Source: an uncultured Kiritimatiellota bacterium
GTDB lineage: Bacteria > Verrucomicrobiota > Kiritimatiellia > RFP12 > UBA1067
Direction: 5' to 3'
Length of the DNA stretch: 24,974 nucleotides
Assembly (NCBI GenBank): GCA_934654805.1
Contig: CAKUGW010000039.1
Span: forward strand, 1-24,974
Part shown: positions 17,054-23,386 of the stretch, one piece after another
Layout: each line of letters opens with the position of its first letter
How positions within the stretch are numbered: position 1 is the stretch's first letter
Notes under the pieces: model-generated
The model's database searches: none
Told to the model about the DNA's origin: nothing
Seen by the model: the letters and a program-made list of their open reading frames with translations, nothing else
Translations under genes and position numbers: made by a program

Positions 17054-19171
17054 ATGACGTTGAAAGGATCTCGAATGTGTCTTGGCCGTCCGATGGGGAT
17101 GAAACGCGCGCTTGCGTTCCTTGTGGGGGCGTGCGCGGCGGGCCTGTCGGCCGAGGTGGCGTCGCAGGAGGTCTCGTCTCCGGACGGGCGCGGCACGTTT
17201 GCCCTGACGCTTGACGCGACGGGCGCGCCGTTCTGGCGCTACAGCCGCGACGGCAAGGCGGTCGTCGGCGACTCGCGGCTCGGATTCCTGCTGGACGTGA
17301 ACCGCAACATCCGCAACTTCAGCCTCGACGAGCAGGCGAACCTGACGAACGGCTTCCGCGTCGTGTCCGTCAGCCGGGCGGAAAAGGACGAGACCTGGCG
17401 CCCGGTCTGGGGGGAGGAGCGCGAAATCCGCGAGAACTACCGCGAGCTGGCGGTCGACCTGCGGCAGGACTTCTTCGAGGACCGCGGATTCACCTTGCGC
17501 GCGCGCATCTTCGACGACGGCGTCGGGTTCCGCTACGAGTTCCCCCGGCACAGCTGGTTCAACCGCGTGCCAATCCGGGAGGAGCGCACCGAGTTCCGCG
17601 TGCCGGGCGACACGGTCGCGTGGTGGATTCCGGGCGACTATGACACGCAGGAGTATTCCTACACGAAGTCGCGCGTGGACGAGATCGCCGGCCTTTCGCG
17701 CGGCGTGTTCGATCGCGAGGTCAACATGGCGCAGACGTTCGCCGGCTCGAACGTCGTGCAGACGGCCCTCATGACGCGTCTCCCGAACGGCCTGTGGGCG
17801 AACTTCCACGAGGCCGCCTGCGTGGGGTACCCCACGATGCACCTGGAATGGCGCCTCGACCGGTTCGTGTCGCACCTGACGCCGTCCGCAGACGGCTCCC
17901 GCGGGCGTCTGCGCTGCCCGTTTGCGACGCCCTGGCGCACGGTCATCGTCGGCGAGAGGGCGACGGACATCCTCGCCTCCCGGCTGACGCTCAACCTGAA
18001 CGAGCCCTGCGCGCTCGCCGACACGTCCTGGATCCGTCCGCAGAAGTACGTCGGCATGTGGTGGGTCATGATCACCGGGCGGATGGGCTGGGCCTACGAA
18101 CGCGCCGACAAGCCGCATGGGGCCCATACGGAGCATGTCCGCAAGTACATCGACTTCGCGGCGGAGCATGGCTTTGGCTCCGTCCTGGTCGAGGGCTGGA
18201 ACACGGGGTTCGAGAACGGGTACGGCGCGCAGATGGTGCAGGCGTTCGACCAGATGACGCCGACGCCGGACTACGACCTCGTCGGGTTGCACCGTTATGC
18301 CGCGGAGAAGGGCGTCGGCATGATGCTCTACCAGGAGAGCGGCGCCTCCCCGCTCGGCTTCGAGCGGTGCATGGACAGGTCCTGGGCGTTCCTCCGGACG
18401 AACGACGTCCGCTCGGTGAAGATCGGCTACGTCGGCAAGGTCGTCCCCCTGGGCGAAAACCACTATTCGCAGTGGATGAACGACCACTATCTCGCTGTCG
18501 TCAGGCGGGCGGCCGAGTTCGGCCTGATGGTGAACATGCACGAGGCCGTGCGCCCGACCGGTCTCTGCCGGACGTACCCGAACCTCCTCTGCGGCGAGTC
18601 CGCGCGCGGGACCGAGTACGATCCCTGCGGGGGCCTTGCGGTCGGTCATGCGACCTGCCTGGCGTTCACGCGCCTCGTCGGGGGGCCGATGGACTTCACC
18701 CCCGGCATCCTCGACGCGGCCTACCGCAAGAGCTCGACGCTCGCGGCTCAGCTCTCGCTCTACGTGACGCTCTACTCGCCGCTGCAGATGGCGGCGGACA
18801 CGCCCGAAGTCTATGCGCGTCACCGGGAGGCGTTTCGCTTCATCAAGGACGTGCCGGTCGAGTGGGACGAGACGCGCTACCTGGCGGGCGAGCCGGGCTC
18901 CCACGTCACGATTGCGCGGCGGAAGAAGGACAGCCGCGACTGGTATGTCGGCTCGACCGTCTGCGAGGCGCGGCGGACGACGCTGACGCTCGACTTCCTC
19001 GACGCCGGGCGGACCTACGAGGCGACGGTCTACCGCGACGCGGACACGACCTCGCTTGAGACGAATCCAGACGCCTACGCCGTCGAGCGGAAGGACGTCC
19101 GAAAAGGCGACAGCCTGACGCTGGACGCGGTTCGCGGCGGCGGATGGGCGATGTCGCTCCATGCCCACTGA
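17054..19171 (+). CDS. GH97 glycoside hydrolase, inverting (SusB-like) type
   Basis: A 705-aa exported enzyme; GH97 members are alpha-glucosidases or alpha-galactosidases. The N-terminal beta-domain begins VSSPDGRGTFALTL and contains SRLGFLLD. The catalytic barrel has YVGMWWVMITGRMGW, then LVEGWN (Glu380), VKIGYVG, MHEAVRPTG (Glu497) and GESARGTEY (Glu515), followed by GGPMDFTPG. By family knowledge Glu380 and Glu497 match the general bases and Glu515 the acid of the inverting SusB branch. The GYVG segment replaces the Asp-containing motif of retaining alpha-galactosidases, so alpha-glucosidase-like inverting action is likely. The start at 17054 has GGGAGG five bases upstream; later ATGs at 17075, 17093 and 17099 are possible, and the signal-peptide core is at MKRALAFLVGACAAGLSA. 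It follows the beta-repeat gene by 10 bp. Confidence 0.92.
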   Translation: MTLKGSRMCLGRPMGMKRALAFLVGACAAGLSAEVASQEVSSPDGRGTFALTLDATGAPFWRYSRDGKAVVGDSRLGFLLDVNRNIRNFSLDEQANLTNGFRVVSVSRAEKDETWRPVWGEEREIRENYRELAVDLRQDFFEDRGFTLRARIFDDGVGFRYEFPRHSWFNRVPIREERTEFRVPGDTVAWWIPGDYDTQEYSYTKSRVDEIAGLSRGVFDREVNMAQTFAGSNVVQTALMTRLPNGLWANFHEAACVGYPTMHLEWRLDRFVSHLTPSADGSRGRLRCPFATPWRTVIVGERATDILASRLTLNLNEPCALADTSWIRPQKYVGMWWVMITGRMGWAYERADKPHGAHTEHVRKYIDFAAEHGFGSVLVEGWNTGFENGYGAQMVQAFDQMTPTPDYDLVGLHRYAAEKGVGMMLYQESGASPLGFERCMDRSWAFLRTNDVRSVKIGYVGKVVPLGENHYSQWMNDHYLAVVRRAAEFGLMVNMHEAVRPTGLCRTYPNLLCGESARGTEYDPCGGLAVGHATCLAFTRLVGGPMDFTPGILDAAYRKSSTLAAQLSLYVTLYSPLQMAADTPEVYARHREAFRFIKDVPVEWDETRYLAGEPGSHVTIARRKKDSRDWYVGSTVCEARRTTLTLDFLDAGRTYEATVYRDADTTSLETNPDAYAVERKDVRKGDSLTLDAVRGGGWAMSLHAH

Positions 19172-19199
19172 ACGCACAGGCGGAAAGGAATGAAGAACG

Positions 19200-20987
19200 A
19201 TGAGAAGGTTGATGCTGTCGCTGACGCTGCTGCCGTTGGCCGGGCTGGCGGTCGAGAGAATGCCGCTCTGGCCAGACGGGAAGATGCCCGACTGCCGGCC
19301 GCGCCAGATTGCGGCGATGGCGGATGTCGCCGGAGTTCCGGGCGAATGCAAGGACGGCTTCGATCCGAAACGCCATCGGACGCCCTTCCTCGCGTGGTTC
19401 GACGAGCAGCCGGAGCCGGAGAGACGTAATGGCATCTGCATGATCCTGGTCTCCGGCGGGGGCTGCGACAGCTGCTGCGACGGACCTCTCGTCCGGATGT
19501 GGCGCGAGCGGTTCGCGTCCATCGGCTGCGTCTGCGTCAACCTCGTCTGCCGCACGCCGCGTCCGAAGGGGCTTCCGTTCTGCCACGGCGCCTGGGCGGA
19601 CGCCCAGCGCGCGGTTCGTCTGGTGCGGCGCGAAGCGAAGGCGCGCGGGTTTGATCCGGAGCGGATCGGCGTCATCGGCTTCAGCGCGGGCGCGCTTCTG
19701 GCGACGCTTCTCGCGACGAGCTCCCAGACGCCGGCTGCGGCGCCCGTGGACGAGCTGGACGGGACGCCGTGCCACGTCGCGTTTGCCGTTGCCGCCGCGC
19801 TTCCGCATGGCTATTCGGCGGATCGCCTGCCCTCGCATCTCTCGGACGAGTTCAGGTTTGACGCGAAGACGGCGCCCCTGTGCCTGCTCCAGGGCGGACG
19901 GGACCCGTTCGGCGTCCTCCACGCCTCGCACGTCTATCGCCAGCTCCGGCGCATGAAGATTCCGGCCGAGCTGCACGGCTTCGCGGACAAGGCGCACGAC
20001 TTCTGGGGCTGGAACCCGGATCCGCAGACGGGAACGGGCCCGGACAACTGGTTCGAGAACGTGCGCGGCTTCATCCGCCAGATGGACTTCGACGGTCAGC
20101 TGGCGGCCGAGAGGCCGATCGAGACGCGCTTTGCGGACGATTCGGCGTGCGGGGCGCGTGTCCGGCGAGAGCTCTGGCCGTCGGGCCGGATGCCGGACGT
20201 GCAGACGAACCAGTGCGCGCCGTACCTTGAGTGGTGGATGCCGAAGACGATCCGGACGCGGTCGATCCAGATTCTCTATTCGGGCGGCTCCTACATGGAC
20301 AACCATCCCGAGGCGTGGGACGGCGTGCCGGCGGCGCGGCGCTTCCTGAACGCGCGGGGAATGACCGTCGTCACGCTCAAGTACCGGACGCCGCGTCCGA
20401 CTTCCGGCATCGCGTTCTACCGGACGGCCTGGCAGGACCTTCAGCGGGCGATTCGTCTCGTGAAAGGCGAAGCGCCTCAGCACGGTCTGGATCCGGACTC
20501 GGTCGGCATCTGGGGGGCGAGCGCCGGCGGTCATCTCACGCTGCTCGGCGCGCTCTCGTCGACGCGCCTGGCCTATGAGCCGATTGACGCGGCGGACGCG
20601 ATTCCCTGCAGCGTCCGTTGGGCTGTTGCGGTCTATCCGGCCTACGTGCTCACGGAGGGCAACGCGGGCGGCGGCAACCAGGACTCGTCCGTGCCGGGCC
20701 CGGAGTTCGCGTTTGACGGGAAGTCATGCCCCGTCCTTTTCCTGCACGGCGATGCCGACGGCTGGACGGCGATGAACTCGGTCAAGGTCTGGGAACGGCT
20801 GGCCGCGATGGGCGTCCAGGGCGACCTGCACACGTTCGCGAAGCGCGAACACTGCTTCATGATGTCCGCCTCGCCGGGAACGGGGTCTTATGCGTGGCTG
20901 GACCGCGTCTGGGAGTTCATGAACCACAAGGGCTACAACGCCTCGTCGGAGACGCGTTTTCGGGACCGAAAGAGGCGAACGCCGTGA
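19200..20987 (+). CDS. Tandem two-domain alpha/beta hydrolase (polysaccharide esterase-like)
   Basis: A 595-aa exported protein with a signal peptide (MRRLMLSLTLLPLAGLAVE) and two homologous alpha/beta-hydrolase domains. Each domain opens with a near-identical phrase, LWPDGKMPD (about 22-30) and LWPSGRMPD (about 325-333). Domain 1 has nucleophile GFSAG (Ser162), Asp235 in GGRDPFG and His266 in DKAHDF. Domain 2 has GASAGG (Ser441), Asp520 in HGDADGW and His551 in KREHCF. Both triads look complete. The oxyanion loops read VSGGGC and YSGGSY instead of the usual HGGG. The family resembles acetyl-xylan or feruloyl esterases of the BD-FAE type; the removed group is unknown. It lies 28 bp after GH97 in the same run. 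The last dozen residues (RFRDRKRRTP) come from a yfcE-like remnant, so the C-terminus was formed at a recombination junction. Confidence 0.85.
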   Translation: MRRLMLSLTLLPLAGLAVERMPLWPDGKMPDCRPRQIAAMADVAGVPGECKDGFDPKRHRTPFLAWFDEQPEPERRNGICMILVSGGGCDSCCDGPLVRMWRERFASIGCVCVNLVCRTPRPKGLPFCHGAWADAQRAVRLVRREAKARGFDPERIGVIGFSAGALLATLLATSSQTPAAAPVDELDGTPCHVAFAVAAALPHGYSADRLPSHLSDEFRFDAKTAPLCLLQGGRDPFGVLHASHVYRQLRRMKIPAELHGFADKAHDFWGWNPDPQTGTGPDNWFENVRGFIRQMDFDGQLAAERPIETRFADDSACGARVRRELWPSGRMPDVQTNQCAPYLEWWMPKTIRTRSIQILYSGGSYMDNHPEAWDGVPAARRFLNARGMTVVTLKYRTPRPTSGIAFYRTAWQDLQRAIRLVKGEAPQHGLDPDSVGIWGASAGGHLTLLGALSSTRLAYEPIDAADAIPCSVRWAVAVYPAYVLTEGNAGGGNQDSSVPGPEFAFDGKSCPVLFLHGDADGWTAMNSVKVWERLAAMGVQGDLHTFAKREHCFMMSASPGTGSYAWLDRVWEFMNHKGYNASSETRFRDRKRRTP

Positions 20988-21210
20988 GACGTTCTTCTGC
21001 ACGCACGGGCACCACTGGAACGAAAGCCGCCTGCCGCCGCTCGGCCTGGGCACGGTGCTCGCACATGGCCACACGCACATTTCGGAACTGAAGAAGCTGC
21101 CGTGCGGGCTCACGGTCTTCAATCCTGGCTCGGTGTTGTTGCCGAAGGGCGGCACGTCGCGCGCGTTCGGCTATTTCGACGGCCAGACTTTGCACCATTG
21201 CGCGATCTGA
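20986..21210 (+). pseudogene. Truncated YfcE-like phosphodiesterase, C-terminal fragment
   Basis: The frame ending at TGA 21208-21210 encodes about 74 residues matching the C-terminal part of YfcE-family metallophosphodiesterases: FFCTHGHHWN, then VLAHGHTH, then VFNPGSVLLPKGG and AFGYFDG. THGH and GHTH are the last two metal-binding motifs of the fold. The N-terminal half, with the first Asp/His ligands and the GNCD motif, is absent, and no ATG, GTG or TTG occurs in frame before THGH. The frame runs directly out of the esterase 3' end. The known family is about 160-180 aa, so this is a non-functional remnant. It lies just upstream of ssrA and marks where the cassette met the older chromosome. 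Confidence 0.85.
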
Positions 21211-21230
21211 AACCGCGCGTTCCGTTTTTT

Positions 21231-21239
21231 TGGTGTAAT
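21231..21239 (+). promoter_or_regulatory. Extended -10 promoter of ssrA
   Basis: TGG followed by TGTAAT (21234-21239), preceded by a T-run (21225-21231), is nearly the same as the element at 127-139. Transcription would start near 21246, giving about 11 nt of precursor to be removed before the mature tmRNA 5' end at 21257. Confidence 0.55.
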
Positions 21240-21256
21240 ACACGCATTGCCCAACT

Positions 21257-21607
21257 GGGGGTGATCCGGTTTCGACGGGATGTGTCGAGGTCAGATTGCG
21301 CGTCGTGGATGCTCGTTGGCCACGTTAAAAAACGGGTAAAAACTGTAATTGCGAACAACGATTACGCTCTCGCGGCCTAATTAACGGCCGCGAAGTCGAA
21401 GCGCCGATGTCTGCTGAGCGCCGAGGCTTAATTTAGCAGGCCACGTTGCAGGGGACTCCGCTCGTTCGCTGCAGGGTGCCGAACCGAGCGGATGGAAGAC
21501 GTTTCGCGCGCTTGCCCGCTGGCGTCTTCCGAGATCAAAGGCAGGCTACACGCGTAGACGTCTGGGTGACGCCATTTCGGACAAGGGTTCGACTCCCCTC
21601 ACCTCCA
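21257..21607 (+). ncRNA. ssrA: tmRNA (one-piece), proteolysis tag ANNDYALAA
   Basis: Transfer-messenger RNA of about 351 nt that rescues stalled ribosomes and tags nascent proteins for degradation. The 5' end GGGGGTGATCCGGTTTCGAC is diagnostic. The 3' end carries the T-arm GGTTCGACTCCCC, and CACCTCC pairs with 5' GGGGGTG (one G-U) to complete the acceptor stem; A21607 is the discriminator. CCA is not encoded (AAA follows), so it must be added. The tag reading frame starts at the resume codon GCG (21351) and reads ANNDYALAA to TAA at 21378-21380, ending in the ALAA degron seen by ClpXP. The stop lies in a stem GCGGCC/GGCCGC. The tag is one residue shorter than the E. coli one. Confidence 0.96.
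21582..21607 (+). other. Putative island attachment site at the ssrA 3' end
   Basis: The T-arm and acceptor 3' strand of tmRNA are a common target of tyrosine integrases. Base composition falls sharply right after this point and the next genes run against the host operons, so an island probably integrated here. I could find no second copy of this 26-bp end in the window and no integrase; the other boundary would be beyond 24974. Inferred from composition and position only. Confidence 0.35.
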
Positions 21608-21622
21608 AAATAGGGACAGGCA

Positions 21623-21910
21623 TTTAGTCCGGAACTTCGGGCTAACAAATCCAAGCGAGAAACCCCCAATAAAACGGGGGGCTTTTTGCTTTCGGGGTTT
21701 TGAGGTTCGTGTGCAAATAGGGATTGCGCCACGCCGTCGAAGTCTCCTCTGGTTTCTAAAACGGAACTTTTCCTATTTAGTCCAATCGTCTCGTCCGAAA
21801 GTTTCGGACTTGCTCAAACCCCCATTTTACAAGGGTTTGGTCGAGGTTAGTCCGAAACTCCCCCGACTTTCGGATGGGGGTTCGTTTAGGGGGCGACAGG
21901 TGTTTAGTCC
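21623..21910 (+). repeat. Four TTAGTCC repeats with nested inverted repeats
   Basis: This non-coding stretch (21608-21946) holds four same-strand copies of [GT]TTAGTCC at 21623, 21776, 21846 and 21903. Around the middle two lie perfect inverted repeats: AGTTTCGGACT (21800-21810) with AGTCCGAAACT (21849-21859), enclosing CAAACCC (21815-21821) with GGGTTTG (21833-21839). Competing pairings also exist: AACCCCCAT (21817) with ATGGGGGTT (21874), and TCCGAAA (21794) with TTTCGGA (21802). No gene is visible here. It could be an attachment/recombination region, an RNA structure, or a regulator binding array; nothing recognised decides between them. Confidence 0.6.
21663..21687 (+). terminator. Rho-independent terminator of ssrA
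   Basis: CCCCC (21663-21667) and GGGGG (21676-21680) form a GC stem with an 8-nt loop, followed by GC and TTTTT (21683-21687). It lies about 55 bp after the tmRNA end and is well placed to end its transcript. Confidence 0.75.
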
Positions 21911-21946
21911 GAGACAAAAGACTGCCAATGGGTATCGTACAGTGAC

Positions 21947-22942
21947 TTATGTTTCAGCGGCATGAAGTTGTGATAGCAGTCCGTTGCCAAGGGCAAGAGT
22001 AATGGACTGAAGCTTCCGAACATCATCAACACGAACAACAATCCGTTCGCCTATCTTGTATCCAAGGTCATTGGTCTGATCAAGATACCGCTGATCAACC
22101 AATCCATTGTTGTGTTCAAGAAGGTGTCGCCGCTGAAACATGAGAGTCATGAATATCAATTGATCCGTTGTCACCCATTCTGAGTATGCTTTGCCGGTCA
22201 GCTCTTCAAATAATTCACTTCCCCTGTTTAGCCTCTGAAAGTCATTCGGCCTTGCCCCATGCCCACCAAGATCTTCGTACAATCTTAATGCGAACGATTG
22301 AAAGGTTGAAATGATGTCCCCGACCGACCTTTCTGTTAGATGACGGATCTGGTCATTGGCAAAATCAATGCCGCCAGATTCTTCAAATACTTTCTTTGCC
22401 GCAGGTAGCGCATCAAGTGCCTTGCTGATATTCGACATTGCGCTTGCGAACGATGCCACGACCGTGTTCTCCCCGCACACTGGACAAAAGAATGCTGATC
22501 CAACAACCGCGTATGACGCATTGCATTTTGAACATACTATATTGCGCTCCAATGCCCTGTCGAACGGTGTCCGTGTGTTTATATGCCGATACGAAAAAGA
22601 CGGTCTGTATTCCATTTTGATGAATGGATTGTGAGAAAAAGATCGGGAAAGCTGCGCAAACGACTTGTCAATTTGAGAAAGCACCTGTTGCTTTGCCTTT
22701 TCCAGAGCGATTCTCTCTGCGGCCTTAATCTGCTCTGGTGTGTGCCAATTGTCAGATGCCGCCTTGTGTCCGCACATTGGGCAGAACGCATATGCGATAG
22801 TTCTTGCCCAGGGCAGTCCCCCCATCTTGGACTTCGGCCAGCAGGAATCCTTCACCTTAAATCGGTAAGAACACTTCGGGCAAGACCTGTCTATGAAGCC
22901 TTTTTCATCGAGGCTTAATGGAACCGAAATCGTTGATGTCAT
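21947..22942 (-). CDS. Double zinc-ribbon protein with HEPN-like C-terminal domain
   Basis: A 331-aa protein of no family I can name with certainty. The N-terminal third has two zinc-ribbon pairs: CPKC (21-24) with CPMC (54-57), and CSKC (137-140) with CPVC (153-156). The C-terminal half (about 195-331) is alpha-helical and contains QRRHLLEHNNG, where Arg272 and His277 form the R-x4-H pattern of HEPN domains, a fold that includes many toxin and defence RNases. HEPN assignment is inference from this motif and helical character. It is the last gene of a - strand run, 24 bp after the ASCH gene, with GAGGT as a plausible ribosome site. Codon usage is AT-richer than in the genes left of ssrA, supporting acquisition with its neighbours. 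Alternative: a plain nucleic-acid-binding adaptor. Confidence 0.6.
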   Translation of the reverse strand: MTSTISVPLSLDEKGFIDRSCPKCSYRFKVKDSCWPKSKMGGLPWARTIAYAFCPMCGHKAASDNWHTPEQIKAAERIALEKAKQQVLSQIDKSFAQLSRSFSHNPFIKMEYRPSFSYRHINTRTPFDRALERNIVCSKCNASYAVVGSAFFCPVCGENTVVASFASAMSNISKALDALPAAKKVFEESGGIDFANDQIRHLTERSVGDIISTFQSFALRLYEDLGGHGARPNDFQRLNRGSELFEELTGKAYSEWVTTDQLIFMTLMFQRRHLLEHNNGLVDQRYLDQTNDLGYKIGERIVVRVDDVRKLQSITLALGNGLLSQLHAAET

Positions 22943-22966
22943 AAATCAAATGACCTCGCGTACACT

Positions 22967-23386
22967 TTAGTGATGCCGTGCATTTTCTCTCACCTTCTCG
23001 GACTGCGATTCAGTCAAATAAATAAAGGATTGTGGCGGGGTTTTATTTCTGCGCAGTCTTCCCAACGACAAAGGCGTATTCAGCACATGGAGTTTCCCGA
23101 TCCTGATTGCGTTCGCTTGTTTCTTTGCACTAAAATAGCCCATAAATGTTTCGTAATTTATACCCGCCGCAAGACGCGTTTGTCTCCAAAGGCTCTGGCG
23201 CGTTGTCTGAATAACATCAGAAACTCTGAAATAGGCGATAACTCTTGAAACCGGTCGTGTGCAATATATGGCCACCTCGTCTCCCTTCTTGAGACCATTT
23301 GGCAGCTTTTTACGGAACTCGAACCGTTTGGTTCCTTTGAGTATCAAGTCGCAGTAGACTTGCTTAATTGAAAGTAGAATCATCAT
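22967..23386 (-). CDS. ASCH domain protein
   Basis: A 139-aa protein whose first 100 residues match the ASCH fold (PUA-like superfamily, RNA or modified-nucleotide binding). It begins ILLSIKQVYCDLILKGTKRFEFRKK, the conserved start of small ASCH proteins (SIKxxYxxxIxxGxKxxEfR), and continues with KGDEVAIYCTRPVSRVIAYF, the central strand-loop-strand. The C-terminal segment is Arg-rich and less conserved. Its ATG (23384-23386) overlaps the stop of the upstream gene by 4 bp, implying coupled translation and a shared function. Within this operon it would be the sensor or antitoxin-like partner, which is inference. No enzymatic residues can be assigned. Confidence 0.82.
   Translation of the reverse strand: MMILLSIKQVYCDLILKGTKRFEFRKKLPNGLKKGDEVAIYCTRPVSRVIAYFRVSDVIQTTRQSLWRQTRLAAGINYETFMGYFSAKKQANAIRIGKLHVLNTPLSLGRLRRNKTPPQSFIYLTESQSEKVRENARHH

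Noticed and set aside
17030..19675. An 881-codon antisense frame across GH97
   Set aside because: It crosses the intergenic region and two clear sense genes, has no recognisable domain and no ribosome site.
21102..21380. A 92-codon + strand frame ending ANNDYALAA
   Set aside because: It is the tmRNA tag frame read backwards into the yfcE-like remnant; only the last nine codons are translated, after trans-translation.
21535..21732. A 65-codon - strand frame over the tmRNA 3' end
   Set aside because: It runs antisense through conserved tmRNA structure and the terminator, and frames over T-arms commonly give such spurious peptides.
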